A stretch of 20,282 nt of DNA from an uncultured Clostridia bacterium (lineage in GTDB: Bacteria > Bacillota > Clostridia > Peptostreptococcales > Anaerovoracaceae), in contig CAKQIZ010000030.1 in assembly GCA_934247125.1 (NCBI GenBank), positions 1 through 20,282 on the forward strand, read 5' to 3'. A program made the translations under genes and the position numbers. The notes beneath the pieces are model-generated. The model searched no databases. It was not told the origin of the DNA and was given only the letters and a program-made list of their open reading frames with translations. Each line of letters starts with the position of its first letter. Positions within the stretch are counted from its first letter, which is position 1. Shown here piece by piece: positions 15,199 to 20,282 of this stretch.

Positions 15199-15789
15199 CT
15201 ATTCCGCCTTGTCGCGTGCCGGCGCCTTTGCTTTTACATTATATTCATTCATAGCTCTGTCTATACCCTTTTCAAGTATGCAGAGCACAGCGTCTGCCGC
15301 TTTGTCGACAGCCTCCGCGATAACGTCCTTTTCCTGACTTGCGACCTTGCCTATCACGAAATCCTTCCAGTCGAGCCCGCCGCTTTTGCCGATGCCTATC
15401 CTGACTCTCGGAAAATCTCCGGATCCAAGATGAGAGATCACCGATTTCATTCCGTTATGACTTCCGGCGCTGCCTTTCTTTCTTACGCGTATCGACCCTG
15501 TCTCAAGATCGAAGTCATCATATATCACTATGACGTCTTCAAGATCCACATCATAGTAATCCACTATTTCCCTGATCGATTCGCCGCTGAGGTTCATGTA
15601 AGTCTGAGGCTTCACAAGAAGGGCCTTCCGGCCGGAGATCCTTCCCTCTCCGACCAGCGCCCTGTGCTTCATCCGGTTCACACTTATACCGCATTTCTCA
15701 GCGATGCGGTCCACGACGAGAAACCCCATATTGTGCCGCGTATGCTCATATTTTTTTCCGGGATTCCCCAGTCCTGCAATGACAAACAT
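15199..15789 (-). CDS. pth: Peptidyl-tRNA hydrolase
   Basis: A 196-residue Pth. It cleaves peptidyl-tRNA dropped from ribosomes and recycles tRNA. GLGNPGKKYEHTRHNMGF carries N9 and catalytic H19; KPQTYMNLSG carries N66; the DDFDL stretch holds the acidic residue paired with the catalytic His; GSAGSHNGMKS carries the N112 substrate contact, with Ser in place of the more usual second Gly of AGGHNG. The C-terminal tail is charged (KAKAPARDKAE). AAAGGA lies 10 bases before the ATG. It sits between prs and mfd, the conserved Firmicute order. Confidence 0.97.
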   Translation of the reverse strand: MFVIAGLGNPGKKYEHTRHNMGFLVVDRIAEKCGISVNRMKHRALVGEGRISGRKALLVKPQTYMNLSGESIREIVDYYDVDLEDVIVIYDDFDLETGSIRVRKKGSAGSHNGMKSVISHLGSGDFPRVRIGIGKSGGLDWKDFVIGKVASQEKDVIAEAVDKAADAVLCILEKGIDRAMNEYNVKAKAPARDKAE

Positions 15790-15835
15790 TAACGTCCGTT
15801 CCTTTCATCCGTCTGCCGTATCATCCGGCATAAAA

Positions 15836-16786
15836 CTAGTCAAAGAGTTTGCTTATCGAATCATTTGTGAATACTCTCGTCATCGCCTCTGCGAACAGCG
15901 GTGCAACAGAAAGCATCTTCATCTTTTCTATCTTCTTTTCTTCAGGGATCGGCAGTGTGTTGAGGAGGATGAGTTCTTCTATAGCCGAGTTCTCTATTCT
16001 CTCTATTGCCGGGCCTGAAAGCACTGCATGTGTAGCACATGCTCTTACGCTCGCAGCGCCCATTTCCCTGAGCGCATTTGCCGCATTCGTTATAGTTCCT
16101 GCTGTATCTATCATATCATCGACGAGTATGCAGTTCTTGCCTTCGATATCTCCGATGATGTTCATGATCTCGCTCTTGTTAGGCTCAGGTCTTCTCTTGT
16201 CAACTATAGCGATAGGAGCATTGAGCGGCTGCGCCATATTTCTTGCTCTCGTAACGCTTCCGTGGTCAGGAGAAACGACTACCACGTTGTCCATGTTTTC
16301 TTCCATGAAATGTTTAGTCAGTATCGGCATGCCTACAAGGTGATCCACAGGGATGTCGAAGTAGCCCTGTATCTGAGCTGCATGCAGATCCATAGTCAGC
16401 ACTCTGTCTGCACCTGCCGCCATCAGCAGATTTGCAACCAGCTTTGCTGTGATCGGATCTCTGGCCTTTGCTTTTCTGTCCTGTCTCGCATATCCGTAGT
16501 AAGGTATAACTGCATTGATCCTTCCTGCAGATGCGCGCTTCATTGCATCTATCATGATAAGAAGTTCCATGAGATTGTCGTTTACCGGATCGCATGTGGA
16601 CTGTACTATATAGCAGTCAACGCCTCTTACCGATTCCCACAGATTAACAGATATCTCTCCGTCACTGAATTTGTTTACAGTAGCTCTTCCAAGAGGTTTT
16701 CCCATTATCGATGTGATCTCTTCTGCAAGCTCCAAGTGAGAGTTGCCTGCAAATACCTTGTAGTTTGAAAATGCACTGTTTTTCAT
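15836..16786 (-). CDS. prs: Ribose-phosphate pyrophosphokinase (PRPP synthase)
   Basis: A 316-residue class I PRPP synthase, full length. It makes PRPP from ribose 5-phosphate and ATP for purine, pyrimidine, histidine, tryptophan and NAD synthesis. Motifs: [10 protein letters not shown] (96-105), catalytic-loop residues around KRRP (197-200), [11 protein letters not shown] with H135, and the PRPP-binding loop [12 protein letters not shown] (221-232). TAGGAG lies 6 bases before the ATG. It is in the murC operon next to purR, whose product senses PRPP, so supply and sensing are encoded side by side. Confidence 0.98.
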   Translation of the reverse strand: MKNSAFSNYKVFAGNSHLELAEEITSIMGKPLGRATVNKFSDGEISVNLWESVRGVDCYIVQSTCDPVNDNLMELLIMIDAMKRASAGRINAVIPYYGYARQDRKAKARDPITAKLVANLLMAAGADRVLTMDLHAAQIQGYFDIPVDHLVGMPILTKHFMEENMDNVVVVSPDHGSVTRARNMAQPLNAPIAIVDKRRPEPNKSEIMNIIGDIEGKNCILVDDMIDTAGTITNAANALREMGAASVRACATHAVLSGPAIERIENSAIEELILLNTLPIPEEKKIEKMKMLSVAPLFAEAMTRVFTNDSISKLFD

Positions 16787-16823
16787 TTGTTTCTCCTACC
16801 TCAACTTTCTGTTCAACTGATGT

Positions 16824-17516
16824 TTATTTTTTTAAAATGCCTTTTTTTTCTACCCAGCCTTCCAGTGTCCTGCCTTTGGCTCTGGCTACGTAAAGCGCAC
16901 CGTCCGGTACGTCCGCTGTTATCGTGCTGCCTGCTGCTATGTATGCATCTTTTCCCACGTGCACAGGTGAAACCAGGTTCACATTGCAGCCGATAAATGC
17001 TCCGTCCTCGACGACTGAGCGGTATTTTCTGCTTCCGTCGTAGTTCACGAACACGACTCCGCATCCGAGATTCACGCGCTCTCCGACGTCGGAATCTCCC
17101 ACATATGTAAGGTGAGCCGCTTTCGCGCCGTCACCAAGTTTTGAATTCTTTATTTCTACGAAATCTCCCACCTTGCAGCCGTCTCCTACTTCACTGTTCG
17201 GTCTGAGATATGCAAACGGCCCTACTGAAGTCCCGCTGCCGATTTTACTTTCAAGTACCACAGAGCTCTGGATCGATGTGTCGTCTCCGATCACGGAATC
17301 CTTTATCCTGCTGTTCTGCCCTATCGTGCAGTTTTCACCGATCGTCACATCGCCTTCGATAACGACGCAGGGATATATCACAGTCCCCGCTCCGATGCTC
17401 ACGCCTTCGTCTATATATGCAGTCCTGATGTCTATGAACCTGACGCCTGCTTCCAGATAATCCAGATTTCTGCTTATACGCTGCCTTTCAAGTTTTTCGT
17501 ATTCTTTTATATCCAT
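16824..17516 (-). CDS. Stand-alone GlmU acetyltransferase half (left-handed beta-helix domain)
   Basis: A 230-residue protein matching only the C-terminal half of GlmU, which is about 455 residues in most bacteria. A short N-terminal helix (LERQRISRNL) and VRFIDIRTAYIDEGVSIGAGTVIYP, the usual linker-to-helix transition, lead into hexapeptide repeats. Residues corresponding to the acetyltransferase site are kept: R105 (LRPNS), K123 (VEIKNS), H135 and Y138 (AAHLTYVGD), N149, N158-Y159 (VNYDG) and K164. It should acetylate glucosamine 1-phosphate. The N-terminal uridylyltransferase half is absent, and upstream is murC, so this is not a frameshifted GlmU. The gene occupies the normal glmU site before prs. 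AAGGAG overlaps the murC stop, giving coupled translation. A separate uridylyltransferase is presumably encoded elsewhere, which is inference. Confidence 0.85.
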   Translation of the reverse strand: MDIKEYEKLERQRISRNLDYLEAGVRFIDIRTAYIDEGVSIGAGTVIYPCVVIEGDVTIGENCTIGQNSRIKDSVIGDDTSIQSSVVLESKIGSGTSVGPFAYLRPNSEVGDGCKVGDFVEIKNSKLGDGAKAAHLTYVGDSDVGERVNLGCGVVFVNYDGSRKYRSVVEDGAFIGCNVNLVSPVHVGKDAYIAAGSTITADVPDGALYVARAKGRTLEGWVEKKGILKK

Positions 17517-17528
17517 AAAGCTCTCTCC

Positions 17529-18917
17529 TTAAAACCTCTTGTCTTTTTCGAGGATCATCTCTCCGACTTTGTATATATCTCCGGCACCCATCGTTATGAC
17601 GAGATCTCCCGGTTCAGCATTGTTGTATACGAAATTCGCGATCTCTTCAAAGTCGCTGAAGAAATACACATCCTTCGCCGGATCCTCTTCCTTTATCCTG
17701 TTCATCAGACTCTTCGAGCTTATCTTGTATATGTTCTTTTCTCTGGCAGCATATATCTCTGCGAGCACGACCTTGTCCGCATCTGTGAACGAAGTCGCAA
17801 AATCGTCAAGCAGCGCCATCGTTCTCGTATATGTGTGCGGCTGGAACAGACACCACATATGATTGTGCTTCATTTTCTTCACTGCTGACAGCGTCGCTTT
17901 GATCTCAGTCGGGTGATGAGCATAATCGTCTATTATCTTTATATTATTCGCAGTCCTGCCGAGGACATCAAAACGTCTCTGTATGCCGCTGAAATTTTCG
18001 AGTGTCCTGACCATGCTGTCTACGTCGACTCCCAGGATATGTCCGCATGCAAAAGCCGACAGTGCATTCAGCACATTGTGCTCTCCCGGTACCGACAGCG
18101 CTATGCGGCACAGCTCCTTTCCGCCGTGGTTCACAGTGAATCTCGGCATCCCATCGTTGTCAAAGTCTATGTCAGATGCAAAGTAGTCGCAGCTTTCGCC
18201 GAGGCCGAACGTTACGGCATTCGGGAGTCCTTCTATCACGCTCTTTACAAACGGATTCGCATCATATGCGATGACCGCTCCGTCAGAAGGTACGAGTTTC
18301 GCGAACTTGTCAAAAGAGCTTGCTATATGCTCGACATCCTTGAAATAGTCGAGATGGTCTGAATCTATGTTCAGTATTATCTCGATCTTCGGCTTGAGAT
18401 TCAGGAAGCTGTCCATGTACTCGCATGCTTCCGTAACAAAATACTCGTTATCTCCTATATAAACATTGCCGTCTATCTCTGCGAGATTTCCTCCTACCAG
18501 GATAGTCGGCTCTTTCTGTGCCTCCTTTAAAATCAAAGAAACCATAGAAGTCGTTGTAGTTTTGCCGTGTGTTCCCGAAACAGCTATGCTGTTCCTATAC
18601 TCGTCCATCAGCATTCCGAGTGCCTGCGCTCTCGTTATTGCAGGTATCCCGCGTTCATCGGCTCTGGCAAGTTCAGGATTGTCCCTTCCTATCGCCGAAG
18701 AATAGATCACGAGGTCCACATCGTCTACATTTTTCGCTCTATGGCCTAAATATATTCTGGCTCCCTGTTCGATGAGCCTTTCTGTCATTTCACTTTCTCT
18801 CATATCTGATCCGGAAACCTCATATCCTCTGGACAGGAGTATCTCCGCTATCGCAGATAGTCCGATACCACCGATCCCAATACAGTGGATCTTCTTATAA
18901 TCAGGCAAGTTAATCAT
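17529..18917 (-). CDS. murC: UDP-N-acetylmuramate-L-alanine ligase
   Basis: A 462-residue Mur ligase that adds L-alanine to UDP-MurNAc with ATP, the first amino-acid step of the peptidoglycan stem. CIGIGGIGLSAIAE (12-25) is the N-terminal Rossmann motif, SGTHGKTTTT (114-123) the P-loop, TEACEYMDSFL (162-172) the central-domain acidic motif, and DYAHHP (331-336) the C-terminal domain signature. GAGGAGG lies 7 bases before the ATG. It is the first gene of the operon through glmU-half, prs, pth, mfd, dapB and the thioesterase, and diverges from purR. Confidence 0.98.
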   Translation of the reverse strand: MINLPDYKKIHCIGIGGIGLSAIAEILLSRGYEVSGSDMRESEMTERLIEQGARIYLGHRAKNVDDVDLVIYSSAIGRDNPELARADERGIPAITRAQALGMLMDEYRNSIAVSGTHGKTTTTSMVSLILKEAQKEPTILVGGNLAEIDGNVYIGDNEYFVTEACEYMDSFLNLKPKIEIILNIDSDHLDYFKDVEHIASSFDKFAKLVPSDGAVIAYDANPFVKSVIEGLPNAVTFGLGESCDYFASDIDFDNDGMPRFTVNHGGKELCRIALSVPGEHNVLNALSAFACGHILGVDVDSMVRTLENFSGIQRRFDVLGRTANNIKIIDDYAHHPTEIKATLSAVKKMKHNHMWCLFQPHTYTRTMALLDDFATSFTDADKVVLAEIYAAREKNIYKISSKSLMNRIKEEDPAKDVYFFSDFEEIANFVYNNAEPGDLVITMGAGDIYKVGEMILEKDKRF

Positions 18918-18947
18918 TCCTGCGCCTCCTCAGTTATAGATAAAATG

Positions 18948-18956
18948 ATTATATCA
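18948..18956 (-). promoter_or_regulatory. Extended -10 promoter of the murC operon
   Basis: On the minus strand TGaTATAAT, a perfect -10 (18948-18953) with the TG extension. The matching -35 (CGCATT at 17 bases) is poor, so the extension probably carries recognition. The start point would be near 18941, about 24 bases before the ATG. Confidence 0.7.
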
Positions 18957-18998
18957 TATTTGTCTTTAAAAATGCGCCTTATTTGTAAAAAAACACAT

Positions 18999-19027
18999 TT
19001 GACAATAAATGCGAATAATATTATTAT
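18999..19027 (+). promoter_or_regulatory. Sigma-A promoter of purR
   Basis: Consensus -35 TTGACA (18999-19004), a 17-base spacer and -10 TATTAT (19022-19027). The start point would be near 19034. Two PurBox-like sites lie in and just after it. Confidence 0.85.
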
Positions 19028-19050
19028 GTTTTCAATAATAGTTCGTTTTA
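19007..19050 (+). promoter_or_regulatory. Pair of PurBox-like operators, probable PurR autoregulation
   Basis: Against the Bacillus PurBox consensus AWWWCCGAACWWT, AAATGCGAATAAT (19007-19019) matches 11 of 13 on the plus strand and TAAAACGAACTAT (19038-19050) matches 11 of 13 on the minus strand. The boxes face each other across 18 bases, close to the 16-17 known for PurR operators. The first lies between -35 and -10, the second just after the start point, so bound PurR would block initiation. Confidence 0.7.
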
Positions 19051-19078
19051 TTTATGTGTTCGAATTCTGGAGGTGTAC

Positions 19079-19888
19079 ATGAAAAGGAGTCACAGAGTCG
19101 GAGCTATCTGCCAGATACTGACCGAATCACCGGAGCGCGTTTTTAATCTGAAATATTTCTGCGACAGGTTCTCTGTAGCGAAATCAAGCATCAGCGAGGA
19201 TATAAGCGCTGCAAAGGAAGCGGTCGAAGCTACCGGTTACGGATATATCGAAACGATACCCGGCGCCGCAGGCGGAGTCAAGTATGTGCCGGACATTTCA
19301 CCGGAACGCGCTGCGGAAGTGCAGCAACATCTCTGTGATCTGCTCAGGGAAGACGGACGCATCCTCGGCGGAGGCTTCTTATACACGTCAGACATAATGT
19401 ACGATCCTGCTATCGTAAAAGACATGGCGCGCATCTTTGCAAAAAAATTCAGAGATTCCGGAGCGAACTATGTTGCTACTATAGAAACGAAAGGCATACC
19501 TGTGGCCTTTATGACCGCACAGCTTCTAAACCTGCCCGTCATCGTTGTCAGAAGAGAAACGAAGATCTCAGAAGGCGCTACGGTCAGTATCAATTATTTC
19601 CCCGGTTCTTCGGAAAGACTTCAGAAAATGTCCATTTCCAAAAGAGCTGCAGCTCCCGGTTCCAAGGCGCTCATCATCGATGACTTCATGCGAGGCGGCG
19701 GCAGCATAAAGGGCATCGCCGAGATACTGTCAGAGGTAGATATCGAAGTCGTGGGTATCGGAGCAGCTATCGTGAATACCAGACCCGAGAAGAAAAAGGT
19801 CAGTGATTATTTCCCTATCGTGTATCTCGGAGATGTCGATGAAAACAATAAATTTATAGAGGTAATTCCCAATTGTCAGATTTTTTAA
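19079..19888 (+). CDS. purR: Purine operon repressor PurR (Bacillus type)
   Basis: A 269-residue repressor of purine synthesis genes, with a winged-helix N-terminal domain (about 1-70, recognition segment KSSISEDISAAKEA) and a phosphoribosyltransferase-like effector domain (about 75-269). The PRPP-binding loop is LIIDDFMRGGGSI (198-210); PRPP releases PurR from DNA in Bacillus subtilis. Gly replaces the more usual Ala or Lys in the loop. GGAGGT is 4 bases before the ATG at 19079; a GTG at 19073 overlaps that site. It diverges from murC with 161 bases between the start codons, and a terminator follows. PurBox-like sites over its promoter suggest it controls itself. Confidence 0.95.
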   Translation: MKRSHRVGAICQILTESPERVFNLKYFCDRFSVAKSSISEDISAAKEAVEATGYGYIETIPGAAGGVKYVPDISPERAAEVQQHLCDLLREDGRILGGGFLYTSDIMYDPAIVKDMARIFAKKFRDSGANYVATIETKGIPVAFMTAQLLNLPVIVVRRETKISEGATVSINYFPGSSERLQKMSISKRAAAPGSKALIIDDFMRGGGSIKGIAEILSEVDIEVVGIGAAIVNTRPEKKKVSDYFPIVYLGDVDENNKFIEVIPNCQIF

Positions 19889-19973
19889 AATAATGCTTGT
19901 TTATATGATTATTCTATTATATAACCTGACTTCCGTAGTTTTACTAAAAACATAGTACTTTAGAGAAAAAAAT

Positions 19974-20010
19974 ACGCAGCCGATGCTTCAGTGCAGGAGC
20001 TGCGTTTTCT
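19974..20010 (+). terminator. Intrinsic terminator of purR
   Basis: ACGCAGC (19974-19980) pairs with GCTGCGT (19999-20005), with an inner TGC / GCA pairing in the loop, followed by TTTTCTTT. It lies 85 bases after the stop codon. Confidence 0.85.
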
Positions 20011-20028
20011 TTGTATGCTTTAGCAGAA

Positions 20029-20054
20029 GTTCCAACTACGAAAGTAGTTGGAAC
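20029..20054. repeat. Perfect 11-bp hairpin at the edge of the IS200-like remnant
   Basis: GTTCCAACTAC (20029-20039), loop GAAA, GTAGTTGGAAC (20044-20054). No T run follows. It may be a structured end of the element or an older insertion next to it. Confidence 0.7.
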
Positions 20055-20061
20055 CAGAAAC

Positions 20062-20078
20062 CACCGGCTATGCCGGTG
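20062..20078. repeat. Subterminal hairpin of the IS200-like end
   Basis: CACCGGC (20062-20068), loop TAT, GCCGGTG (20072-20078). In IS200/IS605 elements a hairpin like this near the left end is bound by the Y1 transposase. Confidence 0.65.
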
Positions 20079-20112
20079 AGGATAGGAAACTTGAGTTTTA
20101 GGCAAAAAAATA

Positions 20113-20167
20113 CCTCCTGTGCTAAGATAGAAAAGGTTCGCCAACCAATCTATTAAAGCAGAGGAGG
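20113..20167 (+). promoter_or_regulatory. Hairpin sequestering the tnpA ribosome binding site
   Basis: CCTCCTGTGCT (20113-20123) pairs with AGCAGAGGAGG (20157-20167) with one mismatch, and inner pairings GATAG / CTATT and GGTT / AACC extend the stem. The paired GGAGG is the ribosome site of the start at 20176. IS200 elements are known to hide their transposase ribosome site this way. Confidence 0.7.
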
Positions 20168-20175
20168 AGAGTCTA

Positions 20176-20238
20176 ATGAAAGACAATAACAGTTTAGCAC
20201 ACACAAAAGTACAGTTTACAAGGGACTACACAGGGTAG
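20176..20238 (+). pseudogene. IS200-type transposase tnpA remnant (first 11 codons)
   Basis: A 20-codon frame starting MKDNNSLAHTK, the typical N terminus of IS200/IS605 TnpA, in which WNCKYHIVF normally follows. Here it continues VQFTRDYTG and stops at TAG. None of the catalytic parts (HUH motif, Tyr) remain. The break after codon 11 marks a deletion or insertion junction near 20208. The ribosome site GGAGG lies about 9 bases before the ATG. Confidence 0.7.
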
Positions 20239-20240
20239 GT

Positions 20241-20273
20241 ATCTGACGGGAGGGGTTCCGCCCGTCAGATTTT
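20241..20273 (+). terminator. GC-rich hairpin with T run at the right edge
   Basis: ATCTGACGGG (20241-20250) pairs with CCCGTCAGAT (20261-20270) around a 10-base loop and runs into TTTT. It can act as an intrinsic terminator, or be the right-end hairpin of the deleted IS element. Confidence 0.6.
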
Positions 20274-20282
20274 CCATGTGAT

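Larger units (their letters stand above)
20029..20282 (+). mobile_element. IS200/IS605-family element, left end and truncated or internally deleted tnpA
   Basis: A gene-free stretch of 394 bases follows purR. Beyond the purR terminator it holds two subterminal hairpins (20029-20054 and 20062-20078, the second CACCGGC-TAT-GCCGGTG), a long hairpin covering the ribosome site (20113-20167), a tnpA-like start (20176) and a final GC-rich hairpin (20241-20270). This order of hairpin, RBS-hiding leader and MKDNNSLAHTK start is that of IS200-type Y1 transposase elements. After AAA-codon 11 the sequence no longer codes for TnpA, so the element is deleted internally or interrupted. The left boundary is uncertain and could lie at the second hairpin. 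The right boundary is not resolved within the window. Confidence 0.7.

Noticed and set aside
19944..20204. Minus-strand open frame of 86 codons over the IS200-like end
   Set aside because: It is made of the purR terminator and IS hairpins read backwards, with no ribosome site and no plausible protein.
1..20282. CRISPR array, tRNA, rRNA or prophage genes
   Set aside because: No regularly spaced direct repeats, no cloverleaf or rRNA sequence and no phage structural genes were recognised on reading either strand.

Overview
The window looks like a chromosomal segment of a Bacillota member of class Clostridia. The evidence is the AGGAGG-type ribosome binding sites, consensus sigma-A promoters, intrinsic terminators, a probable V-type ATPase operon start, and a purR / murC / glmU / prs / pth / mfd neighbourhood that resembles the Bacillus and Clostridium order. 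spoVG, often found beside glmU in spore formers, is not seen. Nearly all genes are on the minus strand.

Left part (1-2350). A strong promoter drives a cut-off gene for a short charged helix protein, probably the peripheral-stalk subunit of a V-type ATP synthase. Next is a two-gene unit read leftwards: a cysteine-free 142-residue core of a MoaA-like radical SAM protein without either Fe-S cluster motif, then a Fic-fold protein that has lost both its catalytic and its inhibitory motif. Their promoter lies head to head with that of a YfcE-type metallophosphoesterase, and the -35 elements overlap on opposite strands. The phosphoesterase mRNA looks leaderless.

Middle part (2296-10305). An NhaC-family antiporter and a YtcJ-type amidohydrolase form a likely transporter/enzyme pair. 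A 62-residue two-helix membrane protein follows, with its own terminator and a long palindrome over its promoter and leader. Then comes carAB (carbamoyl phosphate synthetase), with a near-consensus promoter.

Right part (10372-19888). One long minus-strand operon runs murC, a stand-alone GlmU acetyltransferase half, prs, pth, mfd, dapB and a PaaI-type thioesterase, combining peptidoglycan precursor synthesis, PRPP supply, ribosome rescue, repair and lysine/diaminopimelate synthesis. The diverging purR has two PurBox-like sites around its promoter, which suggests autoregulation by a PRPP-sensing repressor next to prs.

Right edge (about 20020-20282). There are remains of an IS200/IS605-type element: subterminal hairpins, a hairpin that hides the ribosome binding site, and a tnpA start that leaves the family sequence after 11 codons. 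No rRNA, tRNA, CRISPR array or prophage was recognised. The least explained parts are the paired pseudo-enzyme-like genes at 318-1501 and the half-length GlmU.
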